From assembly GCA_902702965.1 (NCBI GenBank), contig CACRXP010001159.1, positions 47,572 through 111,571 on the forward strand: a stretch of 64,000 bases of DNA, read 5' to 3'. The notes under the pieces were generated by a model, which was not told the DNA's origin, did not search any database, and saw only the letters and a program-made list of their open reading frames with translations. Of this stretch, positions 32,150 to 45,314 are shown piece by piece (positions within the stretch are counted from its first letter, which is position 1; each line of letters begins with the position of its first letter). The translations under genes were made by a program, and so were the position numbers. Source of the DNA: Spirometra erinaceieuropaei. Lineage: Eukaryota; Platyhelminthes; Cestoda; Diphyllobothriidea; Diphyllobothriidae.

Positions 32150-33560
32150 AAGTGTAGATAAATAGATGGAGGCCTTTAATCCTGTTTCCTTGCTAAAAAG
32201 GGGGACTTTAGAGTTAGAGAGGAGCAACCGAATAGACTTCACTTAACGAATCCTCGTTGTGTGGACGTGAACATCAGTCGCCCGTGCAGACTGTCCACAG
32301 CCTCCATGTGGCGTCCTCAATCGGCGTGTCAGTTGATACTTTTCAGTTAATACTGCTAACCACGACATATTTCGCCCTGCAGGCCGGAGGCCCTTAGGCC
32401 AAACCAATCAAAGTTGAAGTGTAATATTCGCCAGTGATCTAACCTATTCATCGACTTCTCAGTAATATATATTGACCGCCATCATAACCCCTTGTGCATG
32501 GGAAATGACGGTTCATATCTTCAGTTGAGCCATTCTCGTGTTTTGCGCACCTTCTTTAATTTTTAATCTCTCTGCAAATGAGTTGGCTATTCCCTCTCCT
32601 AGTCCACCTCCATCGTCTCTTTATTTTTTATCTTCTTATTTGGTTTCATCCCGGATTGTCCTTCCGAACCGCCTTTTTACTTCTCAGTGCGGTTCTTGTC
32701 CCCAGCATTACTCCCGGGTTCCTGTGAATTTTCCTCGCACAAACTCGTCCGTTATTCTGTCCTCTCGGATACGTTTCAACTAGGCATGAGAAAACTGCAG
32801 ACATGAAACGAAGTCTACTGCGTGAAAGCACATGTCGCCAAGTGTGCGGTGATTAAAATAATGCCAACAAGACGCAGAAATGCACCTTTGCGACAGTATC
32901 TCAGGGAACATCAACCTCTTAAGACCGCGAATGTGAAAAAAAAATTCGGAGTTTTGACTAGTGACAATTTAAGCGCAAGGACGCACTGTTCCATTGCCAC
33001 AGCGCAGGCACTGTTGACTATGAGTGTTTTACACAGAACGTTTGTAAACCTCGATACGGAAATTACCGGTAAGACATATGGGGCATTTGTGCCGCCGCAC
33101 CAGGCTCGGTGTCAGTGACCTCTGAGGTGTACAGCGACGAGCTACAAAGGTTGTTATCGAATTCAAAAATTCGACGAAAGAGCGGCGCCTGATCGCCCTA
33201 TACGCCTATCCCCTCCTCTAAAGACTGGGCAGAGATGACCTTCTGATGCTGTTTTAGTTACTAAAGTGGTTTTATCTGGATGTTGACTGGGAAAATCTTT
33301 TCGAATTGTCACCGAAGACGACTCTCGACAACACGATTGGTAGCTTTATAAGGGGCTGTGAAGTATGGATAAAAACCTCTTCTTTTTCTCGCGGAGAGTC
33401 GTTCGTCGTTGGAATTCTTCACCGCCATATGTTATGCATTGCACCACCGTAAGTGTATGGGAAGGACATCTGGATCCCATCTGTTAAAATGAGCCAGAAT
33501 TTTCTAACCTCCATCTAATTAGACATTCTCATGGTTTCCATAATAGCGAAAAAACTGTTC
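32150..33560. other. No recognisable feature
   Basis: A 98-codon plus frame at 32822-33118 is basic at its start but has no known motif. No splice model was defensible. Confidence 0.35.
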
Positions 33561-33570
33561 CTAGGTGCCA

Positions 33571-33850
33571 TGCCGAAAGAAGAAGAGGACTTCCCCGGGA
33601 AAGGTTTATTGGAGGTCTGACTAGGATTTCAAGCGCACAGCTTCGCCGTCAGCGAGGACGAGGGGACGCACATCCCGGTGAAATAAGGGTTAAATGCAGC
33701 CACGCATGCGGAATTGGCGGGCTACGCATCAAACATGGTGCCCATTATAATGAGAAGTATGTGTGTGAAATTATAATTTCCGAAGATGGGCAGGCGTAAT
33801 AACTGCTTGAAGCGTCAGGCATCTAATAAACCTTGGCATGAATCTCTTCA
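33571..33850. repeat. Possible decayed PLE-like inverted ends
   Basis: GAAAGAAGAAGAGGACTTCC, GGTTTATTGGAGGTCTGAC on the left resembles the minus-orientation PLE end. GAAGCGTCAGGCATCTAATA at 33813 resembles its plus orientation. The ribozyme cores are not recognisable. Confidence 0.3.
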
Positions 33851-33859
33851 CATATTAAC

Positions 33860-36800
33860 TATTATGACTATTAACAGCCTACTGTCTTAATTTCAATAGC
33901 CCATTCTGTTTACTTTACTTTGGACGCCACTTAGTGCGTGCTTGTACTGTTCGCTGTTATTTCGCACATTCTGACCATTTTAACATGCCCGTTTTAATAT
34001 CTGTCTTATGCATATCGCATACTAAAGTCCCCTGTAATAGAGCGCGGTACAAATGCAAAAGGTCTGTCTGATACTTGAGAACCTAAAAGAATTTATTTCT
34101 GGATAACTAGGAGTGATATGAACGCTGTTAAGTTTGACATTTATAAATGTTAAAATTTCTAATGATATAAGCTAGTAATACCGGCCCAAAAATGTAGGTT
34201 GTAGTGGCAACGCCACACGTTTCATGCCGTGCTTGCTTACAGTAAAATGGTAGAACTATAAGGGGTCGCAAGCGGCAAGATTTTGAGAGGAATTTGCAGT
34301 TAGATATAATCCGGATTCTGCAATAATCTAAACAGGCCATTCAAGAAGATACGCCTTCTCAGTAAGGCCAACCTACTCATAGACTTAGAGGTGGCATTCA
34401 TTAATATGGAGCCTGCCCGTATTACTTTTGGCCTTACACTAAATCCCAGTTGAATTTAGGTTAAGATTATGAAGGTCACTTTTAGAAAACAGGAATTCAA
34501 GGCAATGCAACCTGTAGTACAGCGGACCCATATTACCGTGTCCGACCGTGGGTAGATCCGAGCATTCCAGACCGTGTGGTCGGAGCCTACATGAGGACTG
34601 TGCGATGGCCTTATAGAATGCCGGGGCTTTCAGAAAATCCTGTCTACTTTCTCGTCTCGAAGACTGGATTTAAACAGGGTGTCGTGGTTGCGTGTAGTGC
34701 GGCCAGGCCTGGCCAGTCGCTTGTCATGTGATCTATTGAGGGAGGGTCACAGCAACTGGCGATCGGAATCGTAGTGGTGACCTACTGCCCAGACATTCCA
34801 TTGATCATGGATTTGCCTGTCCCATGGCCACAGTAAATATTTCAGGATTCAGTTTCGTCGGGGCAGTTGGTGTGGCTGCGGCATTTACGCCTCCCCCCCC
34901 ACCCCCGCGAATCCGGTCGGCTTGCTCAAGGTCAAGAGGAGGGACATGGATAATGAAATGCAGCTCAGCCTATTCTAAATTAGAGAACTACTCCTACAGG
35001 CTGAGTCGTCCTGTTCGTGCAGTTTCTCGACTGAAAATATCCAAAGCATCGAAATCAAAAGCAAGTCCTTTCTCTTCTGCATGTTTGCCAACCCGATGAA
35101 GATATCTTCGCGTTCCTCAACTCGTGTAGTCGTTCTGAAAAATTTATGCAATGTCCCCAGCGTAGCTGCGGTTAGAATTTGTACACCTAATCCCGTTGAA
35201 CCCGACAGAGTTTTCCAGAGGGCCGGAAGACTCAACAGGCTACAGCAACCGGCTCGCGATTAATCTTCGACAACATTGCAAATTCTATGCGATAGATGAA
35301 ACTTCAAGCACAAACCGTAGGAATAACTTCCCGAGTAAATCGTGAGACCATAAGATTGGTAGACACTGGCCAGTCACTAAGAATCGTCACTTTCTGTATG
35401 CGCCAAATTCTTGAAAACCAAAGGTAAATTCAACTGTCTGTAACATCGGACTGTTAGTATATATATCTGGGTGATATTTGCTGACGTCTTAATAAAGTAT
35501 TCTGCTAATCACATGCAGTGACAATCTTTAGAAGAGTGAGCGAGCAAAATATTCATGTTGAGGGGATGAAATGTAAACTAGCCCTCAAAATCCCTATCTC
35601 CCCAATGATGTAGAAGCATTTTTTGGTTCCCACTATCCCATAGTTTCACTCATACCCCAAAGTCTCGCAGGTGATTCGCAAGATTTTAAATGACTTGTCT
35701 TAGTGTCTGCGTCCGAGCCATGAACGCTTAAACAAGTGCCATCAAAGAGAGTGCCGATGTGTCTGGTTAACCTGTAGTCATACGTCTCCGTCCTACTCAC
35801 ACAGACAGGTTTCACGCTGCATGCTCTGTTCTCCCCGAAGGCTGAGAACCAGATAGTGACCTTCAAGGTGTTTAGGGTGAAACAAAGACACCTGCTGCCG
35901 TAGAAGCGCGCACAGAAGATGCGGTGTCCCTTGTGGCTGATTTCAGTGAATTAACTAGGTCCAGTGTGATTGCCGTTCGCGATTGCGTTCGCAGACATTC
36001 TGAAAGCAGCTCACCTGTCTCGCCAGCTATCCTCAAGGTCGGCCATAAGGTCACCTCTGCGCGATCGGGAGTCGCGTGGGTCTAGACCAGGCAGGAAAAA
36101 AACCGAAATACTTGACGTCTGGATTATGGACCACGTCTGAATTCGGGTCTGACTAGCCCTCCTTCATCCCTCCCCCCCATCTGAAAAGTCAGACCATGCA
36201 GAACCATCCACAATCTGGTAGCCCGCTACAGTCTTTTCGTAAAGTACTTGCTGTGCCATGTTGTCTGCGTTTGACCTTCGATGCTTTCATTTTGAGATAA
36301 CCGAAATTCCCTATCAAAAAAACTGTCCACGCGTCTCCCAAAAGACAAGTTCTGAGCTGTATAGTCAGAGCCCATTAGAACATTTGCCGAAATGGTCAGT
36401 GGACGACTGCAGTAATCAGTATTGACAAGGGGACAAACAATTTAGCGTACAAGAAACTAGAGGAATTTTGGCGAGGTTTGGTTCTACAGCCCTACCTGAG
36501 TGATACCATCCGGCTAGCTTACCAAAACAATATTAGTTAACATACCTAACTCGTTGGATCAGGAAGAGAAAGAGAGCGCAAGCAGACTTCAAAGCACGCG
36601 CAGGGAGCTAGTGAAAGTGGCGTGTAAACACTCTCCCCCCGACACAGCCACTCGCTGGACTGAGAGGATAAGGAGATCTCAATCACAACAGGAAGACAAT
36701 AGAGGGGACCGCATGTTCATCCGCAGTGGGCGGCCACTGTAGTGAAATCGAGGGAGTTCCACACCTTCCGAAAAATTCAATTAACAAGTCTACCTGGCCT

Positions 36801-36950
36801 GTCAGAATAAACATTTATGGAATAAAGTTACGCGGCATGGAGAAGGGGCAGCTGAAGTGAACGTTACGTGCCTCTACGAAGCATTATGTTGCAGTCCGAA
36901 ACCTGAAATGCGAGTAAGCTATGGCAGTCGATGTCACCCTGGGATCAAAA
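33860..36950. other. About 3 kb without recognisable features
   Basis: Frames up to 91 codons (34824-35099) and 86 codons (34975-35235, minus) overlap and carry no motif I know. No repeat shared with the rest of the window was noticed. If there is host single-copy sequence in the window, this is a candidate stretch. Confidence 0.35.
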
Positions 36951-36955
36951 GCTCA

Positions 36956-37915
36956 CAGTAGGTAGGCTAACTCATGAAAATATCAACCAAAATTTCAAAA
37001 AGTGTTTTCGTTTCGAAAAGATTAATTACGTAGAGTTGTAAAACTAATCATCGTGTCGTATAATTCCCTTATAATACAGTTATCTCGCTGTCAAAAGAAC
37101 TTCTTGACGATTGCATGCAAAAACCAGATTCTTTAAAAAATTACTACCTAAGTAGCATGAATGTTTCCCATTGATTTTACGCGACTTTAAAAATTCAATT
37201 ATGTTTCTTAAAAAACATGCATAAAAATATTCACTTTGACTCATTTGGTAGGAAATTATTTCTTCTTCCAATTTTATATTTGAGGAAAGGATATTATTCG
37301 GTTTTCACAAAGTTTTCCGATTCTCGAATAATTTTGAACACGACCTGCCGTTACACCTGCATTCAGGGTTTTCAAAATACTGGCCGTGTATTTTCCGCGG
37401 GCGAAAAACCATGCATTTATCACGGTATTAAAAGGAAAATATATGGGGTTTATAAAATTTAGTAGTCGATCGGAGCCATATCGACATTTTAAGACGCCAT
37501 ATTATTTAATGCAGGGAAACGCTGTCGTATGAGTAGGCATTTCGCGGTCTTAACAAATCTCATAATTAGAAACTTCTTTAAAACCAAATTACACCCTTTC
37601 TTCAAGCATAAAGTTGAAAGAAGAAGTAATTTTCTACCAAAGTGGGTAAATAATGAATATTTTTATGGAAGCTTTCCATGAAATACAATTGAATTTTTAA
37701 GGGGATTGAAAATCGATGAGAAAAATTCATGCTATATAGGTAGTCATTTTTTACAGAGTCTGGTTTCTTTCGAAAGCCGGCATCCCGGAGTAACTGTATT
37801 ATTATAAAATTATGCTGCATGATGGTTAATTTTTTAACCCTACATCAGTAATCCCTCGATTCGAAAACGCGTTTCAGAATTTCGGTCGACATTTCATGAG
37901 CCAGCACACCTTCCG
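36956..37915. mobile_element. Palindromic MITE, ~960 bp
   Basis: Ends CAGTAGGTAGGCTAACTC and CACACCTTCCG-TA. Left and right arms are long imperfect inverted repeats, with a non-palindromic centre near 37320-37570. The frames inside (63-81 codons) follow the repeat and are not conserved. Confidence 0.8.
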
Positions 37916-37917
37916 TA

Positions 37918-38344
37918 CTCTGAAGATTAAAGTCCCGTGCATACGAATACCGCAACTGGCAGAGCCTGAAGCAGAGGAGGCGAAAACCAACAGCGACATC
38001 AGACAGCGCAGATGGGAAGGGGGTCGATATTCACTCCATAAATGCACTAAACCTCATCTCCCTTCTTACTGACTCTGGTGAAGAGACCTCACACAATTCT
38101 TCACCATTATTTGGTTTAAACACTTGTCATTGCCAGTGCAACGAGGATCACTTTGACGGTTCCGAACTTTCTGACAGTAATTTTGGTCTGGATATTGTCA
38201 GAAGAAAAAACAGGATGAAAGAGGAGATCTGACCCGTCATGATGGGTCTCACAGACAAGCGGCCTATTCCGAGTTCATTCATCAGAAGTGTTGCGGATGA
38301 TTGGTAAACATCAATTCACAAATAGGAACTAGAAATGTCGCACG
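37918..38344. other. No recognisable feature
   Basis: No frame with a motif. A weak SINE-B-like minus segment follows at 38345-38440. Confidence 0.35.
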
Positions 38345-38574
38345 TTGACGCGCTGGCAAATTAAAAACACAAAGTGGGTCGGAGTGGTTATTGCTGCCTT
38401 ATTGGCCACTGTTAGTCAGCAATATCCGTACCGCAGGTCTGCGAAAAAAGGCATAAGGGCGTCGTCCGAGTTCTCTCCTGCAATCGGAATAGATGGGGGA
38501 GTTTCACAAAGGACATACCCCTACGACTGGTTTTGTCATGCACAACTGATTGTCGTAGAATTATAGTCCGTTTG

Positions 38575-39000
38575 GTATGGGCTCTCGACCGCACACCGTG
38601 TACTCCACAGCAAGGGGAGAGCAGGCGGTGTGACTTGTGCGTGAATTAGTTTATAGTGGAAGCGGACTTGCACAGCACCTCCCACACACCCTGGTCCTCA
38701 CCCGCCTGAGCTCGGTGTCAAGGCGTAGTTACGAAAACCGAAGGCGTGAGAGGGCGCAGGTGGCTGGCACGGCCGGATTCGCACCTAGGCGTGCCAATCC
38801 ACACCCCCGTGGCCCACAACAAACACTTGACCAGGATTTCCACCAACGAGAGCAATGGGTCAGAAAGAGAAAGGTCGGCACAAGGCCCTGGGTAACCCTG
38901 CTCACGGCCTGTATACCCAGCGGGAACACACGTGCATCCATCGGCAGGGAACCAGGTGCCAGGGAACTGTCAACTCACACATGGCTGGGAGGGCCACGGT
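38575..39000 (+). repeat. Repeat E, copy 4 (long)
   Basis: ACTCCACAGCAAGG, GAATTAGTTTATAGTGG, GAGGGCGCAGGTGGCTGGC, CCCACAACAAACACTTGACC and ACCAGGTGCCAGGGAACTG. It is the closest relative of 7020-7500. The 135-codon frame over it has no counterpart in the other copies. Confidence 0.6.
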
Positions 39001-39095
39001 TTACTGGATCTTCGCATATCAGGCGCTGTCAACCTACACGCTAAAGGACGCTTTTTATCTCTTTGGAGACCTTTCCGGCATATGAATGAGCACTT

Positions 39096-39341
39096 TTGAA
39101 GAACGACTGTTTTCGGATGCATGACTTGATGAGGCAAGTCATGTCATATAATTGTATGCGTCTTGAGACTTGTCTATCACTCTCAATGTTCCAAAATCAG
39201 TTGAACATTTGCAATAAAAATGCCCAATTACTAGTTAATGGGCATCCGTGCAGACAAACTGACGGAATTTCAATGAGAAGTCCACTTGTTTCAAATCTTG
39301 CCGACATTTTTATGTGTTACATAGAAGCGGAAGCGTCATAA
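39096..39341 (+). pseudogene. PLE reverse transcriptase motif B fragment
   Basis: The last 50 codons read NKNAQLLVNGHPCRQTDGIS and MRSPLVSNLADIFMCYIE, clearly the motif B region of a Penelope-like reverse transcriptase (normally QTDG-x-x-MGSPLGP). The Gly of MGSP is Arg here. The first part of the frame is not recognisable. Only a fragment remains. Confidence 0.65.
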
Positions 39342-39404
39342 AATGGAGTTTAAAAACGTCAAACAGACATATACCTGTAGGGTTACGTGGAGGGAACATG
39401 ATGC

Positions 39405-39515
39405 ATTATAACTGACAGCACAGACACAAGCTAAAAGCCAAGACACGTGTTTCGCTGATATTCTGCAACTGCAAAGGGTTCGGCTCACTAGTGCCTACCC
39501 CCAGCGTTGCCGTGG
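39405..39515 (-). ncRNA. Hammerhead-like motif, second family
   Basis: Minus strand: CTAGTGA (39485-39491) at the core position, GCCGA with TCAGC as stem II, then GAAACACGTGTC (39442-39453). The GAAA core, self-complementary ACACGTGT and C17 are intact; the CTGANGA half has two changed bases. Confidence 0.4.
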
Positions 39516-39654
39516 GCTTTCAGTTCTCAAATTGCTTCTTCTTAATTTCTTCAAAAATTAAGTGCTAACTTTGAGTAAACCCATCGGAATTAAACTCTAT
39601 AGGCTCAAACCGCAATTTCAGAAATATATTATCAATCAGAAACTCGCGGAGAAC

Positions 39655-39760
39655 ACTGCTGGGCTCGGTGATCAGCAGGAACACTCGAAGCTGTGCTACG
39701 CAGCAGCGGAATATTAGCGAAACACGCGTCTGGCCTTCTATACATGCATACACTACTAGC
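39655..39760 (+). repeat. Second-family ribozyme end, inverted partner
   Basis: GCGGAATATTAGCGAAACACGCGTC matches the 3' half of the motif in plus orientation, about 240 bp from the minus copy. The 5' half is decayed. Confidence 0.4.
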
Positions 39761-39849
39761 TGTCTGTTGGCAGCATATGAATATCACACGGTTATTGTGC
39801 TATGGCTAGGGGAAATGCGAGAAAAAAACGGTGCAATTGGCCGCACTAC

Positions 39850-41205
39850 ATAGACAAATGCATGTTCTTACTTTTACCGTACAATAATATTAGCATTGTT
39901 TAGGAACGTGAAAAAAACGGTCAAAAATGTCAACTGTGTTCATCGCCTCGCCGTGCCAATATGCTAACTACACAGAGATCTGTTAACGGAGAGCAGTATT
40001 AAAGCACATCTCAAAGAGGTTACTTATTAGAGGAAGTTTTCTAACTGATCAAAGGCATATTCGTTGCTGACATTCGTTGTGGACGGCCGTTATATTAGAA
40101 AAAGAAGTTTTATGTTAGAATGAGTCTTCAAATATGAATGCCCAAAACCCACTAATTCGGAGAACGTCTTTAAGAAGTATCTTATTTTAAAGTTTTTAAC
40201 AGACAGATAATGCAGAGTCTGTCTTTGTGGGCGATCGGCGGAAAGCACTGAAAATCATGAAGCATTCAGTAGTATTTCGAGATCGATCTGAAACTCAGCG
40301 TAATCTAAAACGAACGGAAAGTTTAAATTAATTTAACGGAAGAGAGGTTCTGTACAAAAATAAAAAATGACTTGTTTACGATCACGCCTGTCAGTTCTAT
40401 TTAAATATCTTAGGCACCGATCGGCCCGATAGCATGAGGCCCTATAAAAACTTTTGTTTCTACGACGTCCCACTGGTGAAATCAAGCAAAATCCCGTTTC
40501 TCTTGTTGAACCGCATCTCATGCAACTCAAACGAGTCAAGAATACCGCGAATCCCTGGAACACTGTTTTGACATCTATACTCAGAACGTAGGCTGCTGAA
40601 AACCGCCATATAGGAAATTACACTAGTTTTAGGGGATATTTAGATGTAAACTCCACTGGAACACTATCTTGAACGTTATTTCATTTTTGCTTTCATATTA
40701 ACTAAGTTTTTTTCATGAGGAGACAGTCTATAGATATAAAAACGAAATTTACTAAATCGCAACCATTTTTTACGTTTTCGAGAAATTGCGCCTTTCTAAA
40801 AAAAAATGGACATTTCGAAGCAACGCAACACTGTCTGTAATATTTCTTTTGTGTTTTCTATTCGTTCAAAGCTGTACTCAAATAACATAGATATTGGATC
40901 CATGAGTTGGCGTAGGTTTGCGAGTGATTGGCAAGCATTCGCCAATTTCGACACATTTCATGGGTTAGGTCATATACTGTATGTCGAAAGCGAGCTGGAG
41001 GACTTCGCAGAAAATAGTTCAGAATTAAGGGGATGGGTAACGTCATCAACAATCTGACCAACAAATTGCTTGATCTTTTTGAAATGTTGCTGTATGATAA
41101 TATCGCTTAAAAAGGCATAAGAAATATCTATAGCAGAAGGGAGTGTTCGGAGGACTCATTTGAACTTAAGTATATTTTTTTTAAGCAAAGCAGGCAAACT
41201 GACAA
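39850..41205. other. No recognisable feature
   Basis: AT-rich, frames of 68-83 codons without motif. Confidence 0.4.
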
Positions 41206-41209
41206 GGGA

Positions 41210-42390
41210 GCATTGAGAGCGTGAGGAAGAATGCAGGCATCTATGAATCGCCAGAGTAAGGGTTAAGGAGTGTGGTAGGAATGTAAACGACGACCATAAT
41301 ATAGACGTTTACAAACTTTTGTGAAAAGGACTCAATATGGAGGGAAAATGAAAGATTTGATAAGAAAGTAACGCCAAGGTACCCCGTTGAAAAGCATGTC
41401 AAAGGATTCAGGATTAGGAGAGGGCCGCAGTCGGAAAATACACTGGACCGATTTTTAAGTATCCGGAATGAGACCACCTTCCTGCGACCATACTGGGACA
41501 TGTTCAAGGCCATCCCTCAGAGACTGGGGATGTGTCTGATTTTTTAATGAGCGACCAACAAACACATCGTCCGCATACTTAATTAACAGACAGTCGTTTG
41601 GAGATCTTAGATCGTCAATGTGGAGGGAGATGAGTTAAGGTGTTAATATGGAACCTTTGAGAACTCCATGGTTTTTGGGAAGGACCGCAGATTTCCGCTT
41701 GCCGTGTCGAACAAATTGACTAAGGGAAGTAAAGTAGTCACGAGTCAAGAGACAACCCAGCTTGGATTGGCGTAAGCAGGTGTTTTGGTAGGGGGAAGAT
41801 GGCGCGGGACGGTACTGGAGGTGGAGGAGTAGTTAAGAAAAGCACATGCGTACTCACGGCAACCCTTGTCTAATTCTTTCAGGGCAGAATGGACCACAAG
41901 TGCAACAGCATCTAAGGTAAAACGTTGGCTTTGTATTCAAATTGTAAAGGACCGGAAAAACTGGGAGAGAATGACTTTGCAATATCCAGAGGAACTTGTT
42001 CAGCATGCTTTATTGGTGCCTAAGAGCAGGTACGAAAATCTCTGGGACCGAAATTAGGGGCTTTTTAGGGATAGGAGTGATTTTGACTGTACGTCTAGCT
42101 TCAGGAACCTTGGACTCCATGAAAGACGTGTTAATAAGGTGCGCTAAAATAGGGGCTGTCTGAGGTCAACAAGATTTAAAAAGGAAATGCGAGATTGCGT
42201 CCGGTCCGGCCGCTGTTGATCCACGGACCCCTTTAAGGTGTTTCCCTGCTGTTGCCACAGACACAGGTGGGTAGGCACATGGTCGTATGAGAATGTCTTT
42301 TGAAGGAAAACGGAAGTCATTGTAACTAAATATAAAGTTTTTGTGCAAGGAGTGTCGGTGTTACTTTCTTGCCCACCCTCTCCCATCCAC
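41210..42390 (-). pseudogene. LINE reverse transcriptase fragment (YADD)
   Basis: Minus-strand pieces read GSTAAGPDAISHFLFKSC (finger region), VKITPIPKKP, FVRHGKRKSAVLPKNHGVLK-GSILTP (motif B), IKYADDVFVG (motif C, YADD at 41566-41577) and PNPESFDMLFNGVPW then HTP-PLLWRFI. YADD and GS-ILTP mark a non-LTR retrotransposon of the jockey/CR1 type; PLEs have YVDD and MGSPLG. Stops and frameshifts break it into frames of 60-90 codons. The nuclease and 3' end were not found. Confidence 0.75.
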
Positions 42391-42399
42391 CAGTAGACT

Positions 42400-45085
42400 G
42401 TTCGAGCTTTTCAGCGAGTCAGTGAGAGGTTTCGGCGCAGTGGCTGGCGCGAAACAATGCCTGCATCTGGGCGAGCCACCACGACCCACTTACAGGGCAG
42501 CAGTCATGGCCTCGCACAGATTCAACGCAGACTGATAAACTCGCGCCGTGAGCCAATCTGAGTCCCGACTTAGTCCAGCGCATTCGCAGCACAGCCCGTC
42601 TTTAAAGACATTCACCTTTTGTACTTCGCTCCAATTCTTCTCTCCGAACTGATGCCTCAGGTCTTCTCGGTCTGACGGTGCCTTCTGAGGGCTGAATCAG
42701 AACTGTGAATTTTAAAATGAAACGGCATCATCAGGGTTGGGAGATCAAGAGTAGCTGAAAAGCCGGAGGCTTGTTTGCCGGCGTGGGTGGTTCCCATCAA
42801 AATTACCTTTAATCTCTATTAGATGAAATTGCTTCTCATAGGAAGCTGCATTTTATTGAGCTGCGAGTTCGAGACGCCACGATGAGGCGACGTAAATTGT
42901 CTGCCAATATTTCAAGATTTTGGCCAAGGAACTTGGTGTTTAATTGATTAAATCTGTCTGGATAACCAACGAAAAGATGCTGCCCTCCTATTGGTTGGTA
43001 TACCGTTTCATCAACAGACAGATGGTCAAGGCTTATGGAGTCTGAACGTCCCAAAAATTGCGGCTCAGGGTTGGCATGACAAGGTAGATACCAAAATTCA
43101 CCTCATGTCCAGCAACTGTCGTTTCGTTTTCGCAAACCAAAAACAAAGACATGTGTTGGCGAGGTCTTCTGGAAAACCGTGTGACGAGACTTAGAAAAGG
43201 AGTTCTGTTTAAAAGGGGTTTTATTGTCCTCATTTTCTTCGATTTCCATGTTTTGCGTGAATCATTCACTCCACATCGTCAGACGTTTAGATTTAAATGG
43301 GAAAATCCCAGCCGGGAGGTCAAAGCAGTTGCATCTTCTACGTATAGTCTAATTCGACCAGTATGTCTAACTTCATATCTTGCAAAAGTCAGATCACGGT
43401 TCTAAGCTCTGTACTAACCCTCCGGCAGAAACAGTGGCCTACTAAAAATTCGCAAAGTACGATTCAGATTTATAGCTAAAAATTTGTAATCCGCAATATA
43501 AATCACCCTCCAGCATTGGACAGATATTAATGCGTATTTTTGCCAGTCGGTAATTTTCGTTAAAACGTGGTGTGAAGTACTCTGCTCGCAGCTAACCGTT
43601 CGTAGACCAACAGCTCAGCCCAGGACGGTGCTTTTTAACCGAAATGAACTCGTTTCTAAAAGTTCATTTTCGTTTAATTAAACCTGGACTATACCAGGCT
43701 GAAGCCTGCGCATAAGCCGGAATGCCTATTCACATATCCCATGGACTGGTCGGTAAACTGTTCGACGTCTGCTTATTCCTCCCCTTGCAAAATCTTTGTC
43801 CAGAGTTCATTATCAAAATATAATAGACACATTTCGTTGCATAGTTAAGTGACAGTGATTAGCGACATTTCCTCAGCAAGGTCTCTTTCTTCTTAAACCA
43901 GATTTTTTTCCCGTTAACCGAACGAAAACAGAGAAAACAGATGACAAAAAGGTTAGTTTACATCACTCTGTGCAGTTTGAGGTGGTTTTTTGTAGTCTGA
44001 AATTTTGTTTTCGAAAAGGTTGTCTACCTCATTTATTCGTTAGAAAAAAAGGCTGAAGTTCATCTCCGCATGAACTGGCGGCAGTAGTCGCATTTGAAGG
44101 CTTTCCATCAAACTCTTGCAGGACAAAGCCCGCATTCAATCTGTACCTGATCAAGTACCTTGGCACCGGAAAAGCGAGATCGTTTCACCTATGTAGGGTG
44201 AAGTATTTTCCCCAAATCACATATATTGGCAAGATTGGCTGAAGTTTTGACAGCATGCCTGTCTTTTTTTCATTTCGTTATTTAAATAGAAAACTCTCAA
44301 ACATTTGTTTTGACACTTTGCACTGAGGACCGACAAGTAAAGGCTAATTTGTTAAAAAGACCATTCAGGGTGATCTTAGGTGTTTGTGTGTACAAGAATT
44401 CTAAAACTTAATAGACAATTTTGAATCTAAAAAAAATTAAAAAGTGTGACCATTTGGAGAGGCGCTGCAAAAATTCATCCTCACGACAAGGCGGTTTGTA
44501 TAGAGTGAAAATGAAGATATGAATGCCCAGCCTGTGTTTGAGAAGTACATTTGTCCTCGAATGGATTCGATTTTAACAAACATCTGTACACATGCATACC
44601 TGATGGTTCAGCCGTCGTTAATTTATCATCCGCTGTCTGTTCCACAGCCGGATGAGAACAAGGACAGTAAGTTATGCGTGAATGGCAAAGTTGAGAGATC
44701 CGGGTTGCCTTTATATTGTTAGCGATTAGTTTAAAATACTGAAAATGTGCTTTTCGATTTAATGTCATAGTTTTCTATGTTTATAACTTCTACGTTAATT
44801 GTGATATACTTTTCGAACAATGGCGACAGGTACATCCTACATAGACGCGGCAACTCTTGTGTTCAAGCCGCTATCTATTACGTCTAATTAAAAGCTCCTA
44901 TCTAGATTCACAGAACCCTCCTCTAAACGGGATTAATTTTTTTATTTCCCTCTAACAAGGAAAAAGGCTGCAGATGAAACTTTAAGCAAAAGTGTTTTGC
45001 GGGGTATTATAATAACGGAGGGGATGGATGAACTTCATTTCACGAAATATTACGAGTGAACTGCCATAACTAGTCGACAGAATCA
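42400..45085. other. About 2.7 kb without recognisable features
   Basis: Frames up to 95 codons on both strands, none with a motif. A QQTDGQ string at 43010 recalls the PLE motif B but without the rest. Confidence 0.35.
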
Positions 45086-45169
45086 AACAAATTGCACTGT
45101 TGATAGAAGCGAACAGGCGAGTCCCAGGTAGCAGTTCAGAAGATGAAGATGCGATCACTGGGACAAGAA

Positions 45170-45226
45170 GTTTATTTGCCTGACGTTTCGGATTCTCACT
45201 CGAATCCATCATCAGAGACATTCGAA
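45170..45226 (-). ncRNA. Hammerhead ribozyme motif (PLE type)
   Basis: Minus strand: CTGATGA 45209-45215, perfect six-pair stem II, GAAACGTC 45182-45189. Confidence 0.75.
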
Positions 45227-45314
45227 GAACGTCTCGGAAGCCGTCAGTCGTCTTCTCACTCCACTTGGAGTTGGGGTTGCACACAGGCCGGAAGCAACCA
45301 TTAGGCGCCAAGTA

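Noticed and set aside
42990..43060. PLE motif B fragment (QQTDGQ)
   Set aside because: Only five residues resemble the motif and neither flank matches a reverse transcriptase.
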